This document shows, one piece after another, positions 38,654 through 59,590 of a DNA stretch of 64,000 bases. The stretch is taken from NCBI GenBank assembly GCA_963170055.1, contig CAUJGJ010000313.1, forward strand, positions 2,144,201 to 2,208,200, given 5' to 3'. This stretch comes from Halisarca cf. caerulea (lineage: Eukaryota > Porifera > Demospongiae > Chondrillida > Halisarcidae). Position numbers and translations under genes: made by a program. Within the stretch, counting starts at the first letter, position 1, and each line of letters begins with the position of its first letter. The notes beneath the pieces are model-generated. The model was not told the DNA's origin, did not search any database, and saw nothing but the letters and a program-made list of their open reading frames with translations.

Positions 38654-40564
38654 TATTTGTACGTGAATACATTCATGTATGATATGCATGTACACACACT
38701 GTAAAACTGTCACTGCCATTCAAATATGTACGATTATACCATAGATTATACAACCACATGTGAAGGTCGTATATGTGCACTATATGTGTACTCTTGATAA
38801 TACGTAGTAGCATGTACTGTGCTTGCATGTAGTCATAATTACATACAACTTGTCAAAATAGGGAAACAGAGAATGAAAATGGCAGCAATACGGATGTCAA
38901 TGGTGTTGCTGAAGGAACATCATCTCTTCCTGATGGCAACACAGATGCTCGTGCACACCTGAGAATCACTATCCTCATGATGACACTGACTGCCTCACTA
39001 CTTTGGGTGAGTTCATACTGCTCAGTTCTGATGTTTACAATATTTATCTGGTATTTCCGCACTCATATTGATCAGAGTGCAGTGTGGCTAATTTGGACAT
39101 TTGCAGTGTCTGGTACAATAACTGGGACTTACATGCTGGTGACCATTCTGAGCATAGTCATCATTCACGGGCAGGTATGTACACGTATGCTGGCGTTCTG
39201 CGGTATACAGTACCTAGTTACGTTTCTTAACTTTGACAGGGATTCATCTTCATCGCCATTTTTGGGCTGGAAAAGCACTGGTTTTGGACTTCTTTGTTGA
39301 AAAGGTGAGCTTTATATGGAGCTTATACTTGAAGGGCTGTTTTGTTGACATGAATCCCTATTCTTTCCAGGCTGCGTGGACTAGTATATGCAATTGAGGT
39401 TGTTGAACTACCTGCACCAGATGAATTGGAACCAGATGTATTGAGAATTTGTAATGATTTCACAAACCAATACAAGGAGCAATGTGTCAGTGACATAGTT
39501 TCAACCAAGAAGTCAGTGTTTGAATATCCTCCATGTTTAATCTGTTCTGTTGTACGCACTTCTATGTACCCATTCTGTCCTCTGTGCTGCCCATGCTGTC
39601 CTCCACTCTACACTTCTCATGCTGTCCTCCACTCTACACTTCTCACACTGTCCTCCACTCTACACTTCTCGTGCTGTCCTCCACTCTACACTTCTCATAC
39701 TGTCCTCCACTCTACACTTCTCGTGCTGTCCTCCACTCTACACTTCTCATACTGTCCTCCACTCTACACTTCTCATGCTGTCCTCCACTCTACACTTCTC
39801 ATGCTGTCCTCCACTCTACACTTCTCATGCTGTCCTCCACTCTACACTTCTCGTGCTGTCCTCCACTCTACACTTCTCATACTGTCCTCCACTCTACACT
39901 TCTCATGCTGTCCTCCACTCTACACTTCTCATGCTGTCCTCCACTCTACACTTCTCATGCTGTCCTCCACTCTACACTTCTCATGCTGTCCTCCACTCTA
40001 CACTTCTCATACTGTCCTCCACTCTACACTTCTCATACTGTCCTCCACTCTACACTTCTCATGCTGTCCTCCACACTACACTTTTCATGCTGTCCTCCAC
40101 TCTACACTTTTCATGCTGTCCTCCACTCTTGCTTAGGTGTATGCATGTCTATCCCTATGACCATCTAGCCCTTTGCACAAACATCCTTACTTATGTTTCA
40201 ATTTTTGGTAGTTGACCATTTTTCATCTGTGCACCCTTTTGCATTTTAAATGGTTTTATATGATTCTACTAATAGAGACTTTGTGTAGCGTTTTTCAGGT
40301 CTTTCTCTTTACATTGACTTCAATGATGCATATACTTCTTGTGGGTATTAAAGCCTTTTTCTTGTGTGTAGGTACCACATGAGAAAGTATGAGAATGTTT
40401 TTGTTGGAAAAGACATTGTCAAGTGGCTGTTGCGGGAGAAGATTGTATCAACACCAGAAGAAGGTGTCCAGTATGGTCATGCGTTGTTGTATGGGAGGGT
40501 CATTGCTCATGTCCATCGAGAGCACTACTTTCATGATAATTCCTTCTTTTACGAGTTTGTGTAA
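34160..40564 (+). CDS. GPR155: GPR155/LYCHOS homologue, lysosomal cholesterol sensor
   Basis: Twelve exons: 34160-34520, 35789-36278, 36479-36626, 36702-36857, 37429-37512, 37659-37864, 38143-38245, 38319-38590, 38862-39174, 39240-39304, 39371-39511 and 40372-40564. All junctions are phase-consistent and give 843 residues (human GPR155 about 870). The N-terminal half is the ten-helix auxin-carrier-like permease: IGQVFVIIGLGYLCGRFKIL, FSTDANDLALGLPL, YMYLVAPIALLLLNPIGF. The GPCR-like helices follow, then a linker rich in Asp/Ser, another helix pair, and a C-terminal DEP domain (VGKDIVKWLLREK, YGHALLYGRVIAHV). In mammals LYCHOS sits on lysosomes, binds cholesterol and relays it to mTORC1 (family knowledge). 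The ATG at 34160 is preferred over one at 34115. Intron 11 contains a 26-bp minisatellite. Confidence 0.93.
34861..35045. mobile_element. TIR element, CAGTGAAACTTGTTATAAAG family
   Basis: It is flanked by TA, begins CAGTGAAACTTGTTATAAAG and ends TGTGAGATTCCACTG. It is in GPR155 intron 1 and related to the copy at 29438. Non-coding. Confidence 0.75.
36915..37078. repeat. Probable degraded TIR element in GPR155 intron 4
   Basis: Terminal text GTGCAAACTCTCTAATCTG and internal CTCTCTAATCTGGCCAACTT with CAGGTGGCCAGATTGTAGAG resemble the ends of the TA-flanked CAGT families, but the termini are too diverged to fix boundaries. Confidence 0.4.
38590..38650. repeat. (GT)n microsatellite at a splice donor
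   Basis: The GT tract begins at the donor of GPR155 exon 8 (TCAG/GTGTGT), so the donor site is itself part of the repeat. Confidence 0.9.
39593..40135. repeat. 26-bp minisatellite, about 21 copies, GPR155 intron 11
   Basis: The unit TGCTGTCCTCCACTCTACAC plus TTCTCA repeats without gaps, varying mainly at the CA/CG and TG/TA positions between units. Because 26 is not a multiple of three and the unit lacks stops, all three forward frames stay open as the same 26-residue repeat; these frames are not taken as genes. It starts about 80 bp after exon 11. Confidence 0.95.
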
Positions 40565-41289
40565 ATGAGTTTCATAACTGTTTGCTTGCCTAATGCAAGT
40601 CCTTTGAAACTGAGTGAACTAATAATAGTTGTTGATTATTTTGTATTTGCTTTAATTTCTTTGTTTCTTGTAATTCTAGTGTAAGGACTCCATGTATTTT
40701 TGTAATTATTAGAATCTGTATTGTCTGTTAGTATGTGGATATAATGTGTATTCATAGCTATAGCAGATGCAAACTATCATAATGCGCATGCAGCTACGTG
40801 GACTAGTGTCAACTATATCCGCTTAATACAAATTTTCACTTAATTCAAATACAACTTCACTTCCCTATATACCTCCAATACATTGAAATTGTAGGGAATT
40901 TCCTCTTATATAATTTAAATTAAATTGATACAATTAAATGAACATGCTGAAAAATCCAAAGCAGGAGACTATAATAAGCATAGCTGTCAGTTTAGTCTTT
41001 CTAAACGATCACTTTTCTGCTATATACTCTATATGTTACTGATCTCTTTGAGGTACAGTATATGATAATCTTTTCATGTAGTAACACTTTCAGATGCATT
41101 TGAAACCTCCATCTAGTCATTATCAAGCCGACATTTACCATAATATTCATTTTGTTATGACATTTAGTATGTAGGAATCCAACATTGGCTATACAACTTA
41201 TGGATACTGATAAATCAAAATCTGATCCTGTTAATTCAAACTTTTGGTTGCTCTTGATCCCAGAAATTTGAATTATGTGGACTACACTG

Positions 41290-41328
<39 letters not shown>

Positions 41329-41379
41329 TTGGATGGAATAATCCCTTGTAATTGGTAAATTGCCAAGACTTGAGGAGAT

Positions 41380-41660
41380 GTAATGCATATGGCTCACCAC
41401 TACAAGGGATGCTGGAGAGTACTGGATATAGGGTCATCTGCTCTATATATGCTCATTGAAAATGAGAGGTGGCATTGCTCACTTCAAGTGGAGATGGGCA
41501 GGTGGCAGGGTGCAGCACACCCTGAAGATTGAGTTTACCGTGAGCTAGTGTGATGATGGCGTGATTGAGAATTTGCACCATTGGATGTTGAGCTGCCCCA
41601 TCTGGTTAAATCAGTGCCAAACCATAATTGCACATGCTTGTGAGCTGATTAGTGAATTCA
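41380..41660 (+). pseudogene. Non-LTR retrotransposon 3' relic, related to 12650-13330
   Basis: Translation in pieces gives GGIAHFKWRWAGGR and then VIENLHHWMLSCPIWLNQCQ, paralleling HWVMTCPAWGNQRQ in the relic near 13260. Stops interrupt the frame. It is too short to classify. Confidence 0.5.
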
Positions 41661-42038
41661 ATGATTTGAGTAGAGGTAAAAATGTTGCTGTGTAATTGTG
41701 GACCAAGTTTGCAGAGATCACTAGATTGCTAAATTCTTATTTGCAATGTGGTGTGCATGCTTCGGCCAATCTGACTCGGAGTCAATTCTTTTTCATTCTC
41801 TACCATTATGACTTTGTGTCTCATAATGTCATTGGGTATCTCATTACCCTATACTCTGACAGGTACTCAAATGTGCTATGCACACACATGGGCATCTGTG
41901 GATATACGTACACCCCGGCCCAGCATTTTTACTAGAAGTCACGGAAATAACTTTGTCTAAGAAGGGCCGGATTAATATCAACATGGAGGCGAACTAGGTC
42001 TGGGAGATCTAGAGATGAATGATGATGGTTCAGTGGTA

Positions 42039-42108
42039 GTCTCGCGTAGCCAGACCCAATCTCGCTCGCCTGCAAATGGCGGCGAGTGCAGGTCTGGCTA
42101 CGCGAGAC
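42039..42108. mobile_element. 70-bp palindromic element, GTCTCGCGTAGCCAGACC termini
   Basis: Perfect 18-bp terminal inverted repeats (GTCTCGCGTAGCCAGACC) surround a 34-bp core containing a second GCTCGCC/GGCGAGT pairing. The termini match those of the 124-bp palindrome at 33928 (GTCTCGTGTAACACAGACC) at most positions, so they belong to one family. It sits 488 bp before the V-ATPase start codon. Confidence 0.75.
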
Positions 42109-42476
42109 TTTTTCAGCAGTACTGCCACTGAACCTTCTGAGGCTTCATCATTCAACAGTGACATCCATCAAGTGTTAAACTGGATATATATATATATATA
42201 TATATATATACGTAGGCTGGTATATAATACGTACGTAGATCAGAGTGTTTGTAGTATCTATGACCAGACTGAGTCAGATGGAGTGTGAATATGCATGTTA
42301 GACAGAATACATAATTGCTGTAATGTAAATTTGTTACAACTCTTGTTATATTTTAATCGTTATTGTAAGTATATATAGATTCCGTATCATTACTTCATAT
42401 CATTTTTTCCTCCTTGCTATAACCATAGATACTCCAACATCTATGCTATAACACCGGGTACCATTTTTACGTGTAT

Positions 42477-42522
42477 CACGTGCCTACATGATTAGGTCTA
42501 CGTCACAACATTTAGTCACGTG
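42477..42522 (+). promoter_or_regulatory. Two CACGTG E-boxes upstream of V-ATPase subunit a (CLEAR-like)
   Basis: CACGTG occurs at 42477-42482 and again within GTCACGTGG at 42515-42523, 74 bp before the start codon. In mammals GTCACGTGAC is the CLEAR element bound by TFEB/TFE3 in lysosomal and V-ATPase promoters. The motif and position are visible; regulation by a TFEB/MITF-type factor here is inference. Confidence 0.55.
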
Positions 42523-42595
42523 GAGCTGGGGAAGAAACTGTAGGCGAAGGAGTAGTTCAAGTTGAATTTCCCAGTTGCGTTTGAAATAGACCGAA

Positions 42596-52397
<9,802 letters not shown>

Positions 52398-52688
52398 TTC
52401 TGTGACTGGCCTGTAGTAGTATTAGCAACAGTACCTTAGGTTTCCAGTGAAATAGATAGTATATGTAATGATAGTAACTACATAGTATCTTGTAGGTGTG
52501 TAGGTGTAGACCATAATGTGTACAGCTCACAAGCATTATAGATATTATCATGCATTATAGTAATTCTTTTGCTGTGTTGCTGATTTATCTGATTGAATAC
52601 AAGTTGGTACACAGTATGATGTATATTCTGTGAAGGACACATGCAGTCTGCAGCTAAATAGTATGTGGTTCTACGGTATATCCACATA

Positions 52689-52886
52689 TACCGTAGGATG
52701 GGTTTTATTTGCTACATTGAAATAAATGCTGATTGCTAGCTAATTTGCAAGACCACAAATATTAATAACGCATTATAACCAACTATAGCCTGGCCCGTAT
52801 GTAGTATATGTTAGGAAACACAACCTCTAGCGTGCATTCCCTTAAACACAGTTGTTGCAGTACACATTTAAAACCATCCTATGGTA
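52689..52886. mobile_element. Probable TIR element, TACCGTAGGATGGGTTTTA termini
   Basis: The left end TACCGTAGGATGGGTTTTAT and right end TTTAAAACCATCCTATGGTA are inverted complements with few mismatches, about 198 bp apart. No open frame is present. Confidence 0.6.
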
Positions 52887-53446
52887 ATACAAATGATTAG
52901 AAATCCTGCAAGAGGACAACTTTCCCTTCATACAAAACTACAAAATGTTCTTAATTTCAAGTGCATGTCCTAATTCGTAACATTATGAAGATTCTATTTC
53001 ATGGGTCGGTTTTATGTAGTTGAGACGATGTAGTCCCACAAGTGTATGATCATGCAGTATATGAGAGTAAAAGGACTATTCCAGCTGTATACAGTACATG
53101 CACATTGCAGCTGCATGCAGGAATTACCATATCCGGAAATATTGGGGATCATTTATTTTGGCAATTTTTACGAGATCAGGCTGTGATAACATATATTCCT
53201 GAAATTAGTTTTGGCCATTGCACAGCAAGGAGAGAATATGGTAAGTAGATCTATGTAAGTTTGGTGATAGAAATTTGGCAATTTTGATATCCTGACCGCC
53301 AAACCACCAAATTAAAAATGTCACCAATATTTCCAGATATATGGTAGATGCCAGTCACAGTAGCCTCTGCATGGCTGAAAGTTCCCCAGGTTAAACAAGA
53401 ATACCCTGCGCACTCATGATCTATGAGCAGCAGCTTTATATGTGTG

Positions 53447-53477
<31 letters not shown>

Positions 53478-53507
53478 CATAGACCCTATAATGTTATAGG
53501 GTCTATG
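53478..53507. repeat. Miniature palindrome, CATAGA/TCTATG ends (copy 2)
   Basis: 13-bp perfect arms CATAGACCCTATA around ATGT, embedded directly in a (CA)n tract. The ends match the palindromes at 15206 and 55424, but the core differs. Confidence 0.75.
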
Positions 53508-53685
53508 CACACACACAATCAAATATTTCACGATGTAGAGTATAATATAATGTACAAGTCATATTGTATGGGTCAGAGAGCTGGGGTGCATGCAGTATGC
53601 AGTCTATTTATGACTGTACCTATAATATATTTAGCATAATATTATATGGGCCTGCTATACCCACAGTAGGGAATAGTTAGATGTA

Positions 53686-53862
53686 CAGTGAAACCTGTCA
53701 TAAAGACCACCCGTATAGAAGGACCACCTGTCTATAGAGACCACTGTAGGCTGGTCCAGGACCACTAGAACAATACTATTGCACCTCTACATAAGGACCA
53801 CCTGTCTACAAAGACCATGAATACGTGGTCCCTTGAGGGGTCTTTATACACAGGTTTTACTG
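53686..53862. mobile_element. 177-bp TIR element, CAGTRAAACCTGTC family (copy 2)
   Basis: It is flanked by TA, starts CAGTGAAACCTGTCATAAAG and ends CACAGGTTTTACTG. It aligns along its length with 21124-21307 (GTATAGAAGGACCACCT and similar text shared). Non-coding. Confidence 0.8.
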
Positions 53863-54479
53863 TATTTGGTATAGGTACATGTGGTACAAACTGTCGAAAA
53901 GTGAGAAGACAGGCAGATCAATCTGGAAGAGGTAATTGGATTGGAGAAATGTGCAAGTTTTGCTGGTATATACATGGGATTGGGGATTAGGGAAATGTGC
54001 AAGTATAACTGATGGGAATTTTGTGGAAATGATGTGCATGGTGAACTTGCCAGGGGTGGATTGGAATGAGTTCTACATGCAGTTAGTGTGATCAAGCTGT
54101 GTGTAGCTGAAGTCAAAGGTCGAGAAAGAGATGATTATGAAGTTGAGTGCAGGCCAGGGCTGCAACTTTTCAGATTGAAATGTGATCAATGGGAATTGAG
54201 TTGAGGAAGGTTTTGGAATGCTGTGGATTGTGAATTGAAATTGTGAATCAGCAAAAGCTTGCATCTAGCATACTGTAGGATGTAGAACAGCCGGACAAAG
54301 AGGATTTAGTACATGGGTCGAAAGGTACAGGTAATCGTCGATATCATGCAGTGAAGTTGAGGGTAAAGCGCCCCAGAAGCAGTTAGAAGTGAGTTAACCT
54401 GTTATACCATAGATGGTTATGCAATGCACGTTGAAAAGGGGTAATCATTTTACAATTAACAATGGAAGATTAATTTTTG

Positions 54480-54506
54480 ACGCGCATGTGCGTTGCCCAT
54501 GCGCTG
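54480..54506 (+). promoter_or_regulatory. NRF1-like sites upstream of the CNBD2-like gene
   Basis: GCGCATGTGCG and GCCCATGCGC lie about 190-210 bp before the chosen ATG. They resemble the NRF1 palindrome GCGCATGCGC common in animal housekeeping promoters. The role is inferred from motif and position only. Confidence 0.35.
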
Positions 54507-54691
54507 TACATATAGGTTTTATACATATTACATAGTCTATAGTATAACAATAATATATAGCTAATTCTACGATCCTAAACACCTGCGGTTCAAGTAGTAC
54601 CTAGTACGATCGTTTTCGCGTCGGACCGTCCTTTTTTGTTATCGGTTATTTGTAACCTCCGAGGAGAGTTTGAAAAGCTAAGGGAACTGAC

Positions 54692-57600
54692 ATGGTTTGT
54701 GGCAGCAAGATACATTTTTGGCTTCATTTTATGGTATCCTCCTGCTTGACCCTCAACCAGAGCTGGACATTTCGAAAATTCGTGAGGATGTTACTGCTAA
54801 TTTTTAGAACGTTTGGAGCTCGGAGACATGGGATTCCACTGATGGGCGTAAAGCAGTTAGTATACAATTCTTACAGCTCTGTAGTGTAGCTACTTACCTG
54901 TTGTTGTACACGTGGCATTGTCTCACTTCTGCACACCAAACAGACAGAGTGAATGCGTATCAAGCAGCAAATCGAAGCAGATGTCGATGCTCGACCTTTC
55001 AGAACCTGGAATGCGGGAGACAATATTAAAGAAGGTTCAACAGCGGTTGACGTGTCCATCACACGAAAAACACTCTATGCCACCTATTTCAGATGACAGC
55101 AAGGTACGGAGTTTGTATTTTGTACTTCTGATATGCTCTGAATATCTTAGTTTATCCCTGTATTTAGGGCTACCATAGTGTATTACCGTCTGATACTGTA
55201 AATATTCTGTCCAGTCCTACTTGGCTGAGAACAGCTGCAGATGCACAAGAGGTAACTTGTCGTTGATTGCAGACATTCATATGCTTCTGTATATGTTATG
55301 TGTTACTTGCTTTCTGGTGTACAGGCTTGCCAAGCTCTGCAACTCTGTAAATCGTTTTGTGACTACCCACCACACATTCAGAAGATTTTATGTCACATTG
55401 GTTGGTATCAATGGTCAGTCCAACCATAGATATTCTATACATACGTAAGTATAGAATATCTATGGTCCAACACTACTGTACGTTACAATAATTATTATGC
55501 GTGCATAATCCAATGCTGTTGTTTAGATAACAAACATCAAGTAAACAATTACTGTGAGAATTATTTGACAATGTATTCAGTATGTGATGAGTGTATTATT
55601 TTCATTACTGACTGTTTTTATATATACCCCCAATCATTATGGTAGCCATCTTTCTTGAATTATACTAGCCTACATACAGTTAAACTAAGAGCAGTGCTAT
55701 GCATGTACTCCTACACAATAGTGTATAACTAGAACATGTGTGCAAATGTTAAGGTAGCATGCAATACTTGTGTTTCTTAGGTTGGAAAAGGGACGTGTAA
55801 TTCTAAAAGAAGGGCATCCAGCCAGTGGCTTTTATTTCTTACTGTCAGGATCAGGTATTCTTTGCTCCTTTGGTCCTGTAAATATGATGTAAAATAAATT
55901 CATGTCATTTTGTCTTTGTATTAAATTTTAGTTGGTATTTACCAGAAAAGGGATGGTGGTGAACCTGAGCTCATCAACACAGTTGAAGAAGGGCAATCCT
56001 TTGGGGTAAGGATGTTTTTGGGTTTGATAGCTATGAATAGAATTGTACCTGGCAACTCCAAAGGTGATAATGAGGGGAGGTGCATGCACTCAGCTTATCA
56101 TAACAAATCTGTTTGGGGTGCTCTGTTGGAGGTATCAGGTACTTGATAGCGCTTCCTTGGTATGTGCTCAAAGTGGGAACTTTCCCATCATGTTCTCTGT
56201 AACTGTCCACATAGGAATTTGCACTCATGAATGACACCAAGAGAACGACCACATGCATAGCTGCTGGTGTTGTGGAGCTCTTCGCTATTGGGAAAAGTGT
56301 ATGTACCTCTACCTCAATCATAATTAATTTTGGTAAATATTTGAATGTATTGTAGATATATATAATATGATTTTATCCTGCAAACATCTAGGACTATATT
56401 GATTTGTCACTAAGGCAAGTAAAATTGAGTTATCAAAGAGCTATGTACTTGGAATTTTGTCGGTTAGTTCTTGAATGTGTAATTTTGAGGATCATAAGTT
56501 CATCTTTGCATAACTGTGTGTATTATTTTCATGTGAGCAGGAAGATAGCCGTGCTCAGAGTCTTTCCACTGCAGTACCTACAAGAACAACCTGATATCTG
56601 CAAGCTAACCTACTATAAGTACGTATGTTATAGTGAAATTCCATTTCATTTGTTATTTATAAACATGGATTATCAATATTATAATTTTATTATTATCCCA
56701 GACCTGGTTCAGTTATAGTGAAAGACAGTAGTAAAAGTGATTGGATTTTCATAGTAATAAATGTGAGTGCTAATGTTCCATGTATTGCATTAACCCCACC
56801 CACCCACCCACCCCCCCATGTAATTTAAATTGATCAATGATAAGTTGGACTTTGTTACTTTTTGTGAATTTTAGGGCTCATGCCAAGTTTTGAAGAAATT
56901 TGTCAAAACTGTTGCTTCTTCTCAAGACAAGCAATGTATGTAGTATGTATGTACGATACACACTGTGTATGTATGTGCAGGACTTTTGGGAGAATGTACA
57001 CAGGGTATTGCGTAGCCAAATTAGATCACCCACCCAGGAAGTCGATCTGGGAAGACAACGTGCACATGCATAATGCAGTACTATCTATATCTGATTATGT
57101 CAGTGGTTGTTGGTGGCCATTGAAGTATAGGACCACCCTGGGAAGTGAGATAATTGTGGTTTTTACATACCATAATAATATATTTTCGTGTTTGTCCCTT
57201 GTCTGTCCCTGTTAAATCATTGGCACCTATCATACTGATGATAATTTGTAGACAATCTGCAAAGAACAGCCAACATTTACAGCCAAGGAGTAGTGAAGCA
57301 ACTACCAGGTATGTACGTGTGGTACAATCCAGTTGTCTTGTACAATATGTGGAATAAACATACCATTGTCGGCTATTTTATTAATGTTATAATGCTTTAT
57401 TGATATTTACATTGCTGGAGTCTGAAAATTACATTGATTGTACACTAATTTGTATAGGTCATGTAAAGGCTGAAAGAACTCGACCTAAGGTAAGTTGTAA
57501 GTACAGTTTTTATTCAATTTTAAAATGTACAAAAACTGTAGTACAATGGGACCATCTCAACACGAAACCCAAGAAAATGAAAACAAATGTTCTTTGCATC

Positions 57601-59590
57601 AGAATTTTCACAATATCAGACTGCTTATGAATACTAGGGCTCTGAATGTGGTCATTTGCTGCTTTCATGTTGTAAGCAAAATCTAGTAATATGTAATTTT
57701 GTGTTAAATGGTTCCACTGTATATTTGCACTTTGTATATATCAATTTTTCTGCTACCCAGGATTCATCTCAGAAGCATTCAAAGAAACTACTTGTCCAGC
57801 TACAGCGACTGCATTCCAAAGATGTGTTTGTAAGTGAATGTGTACACTTTTATGCATGTGGCATATGATGTGTTTGTGACACATAGCTGCAATGCTCTTC
57901 TTACTGTTTATAATACTTGTGCATATTGTACTCCATCCTATACAGGGTTTATCCAGTTTAGTATACGCTGAGGAACCAAGTGTTACTCTAGTAAGAGCAT
58001 GTACAGTATGTGTGCTGTAATGCTATTTGTCTGTGTTTCCAGAGTATGTCCTTAAAGTAATCAGAGAATTGCGGTGACTGTTATTAATTTTGTACATAGA
58101 TATACTGTACATGTGAATAGTTAAGTAAACCTAAGCTGCGTGCAAGAGCCTTCTGTTGCTGGGATAAAGAAACATGGATACAGCTACTGATATTGCATTT
58201 GAACTGTCTTCATGTCTTGTTTTGTGAAAGTCTGACCAGTGTCTCTGAGTTGTTTGCAAGCTGTTGTTGAGATACACTGTTTACACACACTTGGTATGTT
58301 GATTTTCTGCACGTCAGGTTAGCAATGGAGCAGAATTAATTGAAATTTCAAAGCAATTCTTAAAAAGTTACATTGATGGAAACACCTTGGCAATGTTAAG
58401 AAAAGAGGTACTTTTATTTGTGCATTTTCCGTAAGATGCTGTACGTCTGTCATGACATCTAAGCTAGGCGTTGGGCATGCATGCAGTGCATTGTCCTAAA
58501 TAATATCTCATGAAGAAAAAATGTCATTTGCACTACAATGAAAAGATTTAGTGCATGTGTAAGAAATGTGAATCATGTTCAGCATACAATCCTGCATGCT
58601 TGTGGAATATACGGTTGAAGCTGTATATCCTTGCACATATAATACTGTACTGTAACATGTAATATCGTATTGTTGTTATTTATTGGACCATGCTGTGTCT
58701 TTTCACGATGAATTTAATTTTGTGCTTTTCATGAGCCATAGGGTAATGCGGGGTAACTTGAAACGGTCGAGTAAAAACCGTGTCAATAGTAAGCTACAGG
58801 TACAATTTTAGCTCAGTAATGTCTCCGTGAATTGGGTATTCAGCATTGGCAAGTATGGCTGGGCAGCTTAATCAAAGCAAAAGATATAGGCCCTGTTCCA
58901 AGTTACCCATGTGTTCCAAGTTACCCCACTTTATCCTACCTGACCTTGAAAAATTTATTTGTCATTGTTTGCTGGCAGTCATTTTCGGCAGTCCCATGTG
59001 TTATAGTTGTGTCCCATGCATTTCAGTTTCACTTTCTTTGTTAATGGATAAAACCTGCATGTGGATTCTCTGTCATAACCAAAGGGCCTCTTGAGCACCA
59101 CTAGCCCTGCTACAATGCTGTATGTTAATGAGGATGTACACAAAGTTGACACCTGACCAGTGTAGTTCACTAGTGAAATACAAGCCTAAGGTCAAAGAGT
59201 ACACTTCCCTTTATGGAAATGCAGCAGCAGTCTGCTGATTCTCCAAGGAATGTGGCTTTGCCATCGGTGAAATGGAACACACAAAAGTCCAACCTTGCGA
59301 AAACATAGAAGACAAAATTTTATTCTGACTTTTTGAAGATTCACAAAAAAAATTCTATCTGTGAAAATTTCCTGTTATACAGTGTATTATTATAACTTTG
59401 GCCTATGTAATATCATGCAGACTACAATATACCTTTCTCTGTAGGCGTACAGTTATGCATTTCGTGCACTTCGTTAAACGTGCAGGTATACAAGTACCCA
59501 TCACAATCTGTCATGGAGAGGAGGATACGAGAACATCACAGCTGGAGTGTTTACAAGGAAACATTGGTGAATCGACTGAAGAGACATTAG
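54692..59590 (+). CDS. CNBD2: Cyclic-nucleotide-binding-domain protein, CNBD2-like
   Basis: Exons: 54692-about 54850, 54948-55103, 55168-55251, 55325-55404, 55781-55854, 55932-56005, 56215-56298, 56392-56414, 56541-56618, 56702-56762, 56875-about 56935, 56981-57059, 57252-57308, 57458-57489, 57761-57829, 57946-57990, 58318-58407 and 59495-59590. The first cNMP fold has GRVILKEGHPASGFYFLLSG and the phosphate-binding cassette FGEFALMNDTKRTTT, with the conserved Glu and Arg kept. A second, degenerate fold follows (KPGSVIVKDSSKSDWIFIVI). The C-terminus has VSNGAELIEISKQFL and HHSWSVYKETLVNRL, in line with CNBD2, a cAMP-binding protein linked to sperm motility in mammals. The exon 54692 boundaries and the junction after 56875-56935 are uncertain. 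One intron uses a GC donor. Family confidence is good; orthology to CNBD2 is moderate. Confidence 0.72.
55424..55465. repeat. Miniature palindrome, CATAGA/TCTATG ends (copy 3)
   Basis: 17-bp perfect arms CCATAGATATTCTATAC around ATACGTAA, 19 bp after the donor of the exon ending at 55404. The left arm and spacer nearly match the palindrome at 15206. Confidence 0.85.
58739..58938. mobile_element. TIR element, GGGTAATGCGGGGTAACTTG family (copy 2)
   Basis: It is flanked by TA, with ends GGGTAATGCGGGGTAACTTG and CAAGTTACCCCACTTTATCC as inverted complements. It is related to 42959-43130 and lies in the last intron of the CNBD2-like gene. Confidence 0.75.

Larger units (their letters stand above)
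40565..42595. other. Intergenic region between GPR155 and V-ATPase subunit a
   Basis: It holds the GPR155 3' UTR, a (TA)n tract near 41295-41322, a retrotransposon relic (41380-41660), a 70-bp palindrome (42039-42108), a short (TA)n tract near 42183-42210, and the V-ATPase promoter. Confidence 0.6.
52398..54691. other. Intergenic region between V-ATPase subunit a and the CNBD2-like gene
   Basis: It holds the V-ATPase 3' UTR, a 26-bp hairpin at 52671-52696, two probable TIR elements (52689-52886, 53686-53862), a miniature palindrome at 53478-53507 and AT-rich DNA without exons. The pyrimidine-biased minus-strand frames near 53850-54260 look non-coding. Confidence 0.55.

Noticed and set aside
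39426..40215. Three overlapping forward frames of over 200 residues
   Set aside because: They are the 26-bp minisatellite read in three frames. The GPR155 exon ends at 39511, and the DEP exon at 40372 continues in phase.
56404..56718. 104-residue plus-strand frame over the GC-AG intron
   Set aside because: It is readthrough of exons 56392-56414 and 56541-56618 plus the intron; the intronic part breaks the cNMP-fold pattern.
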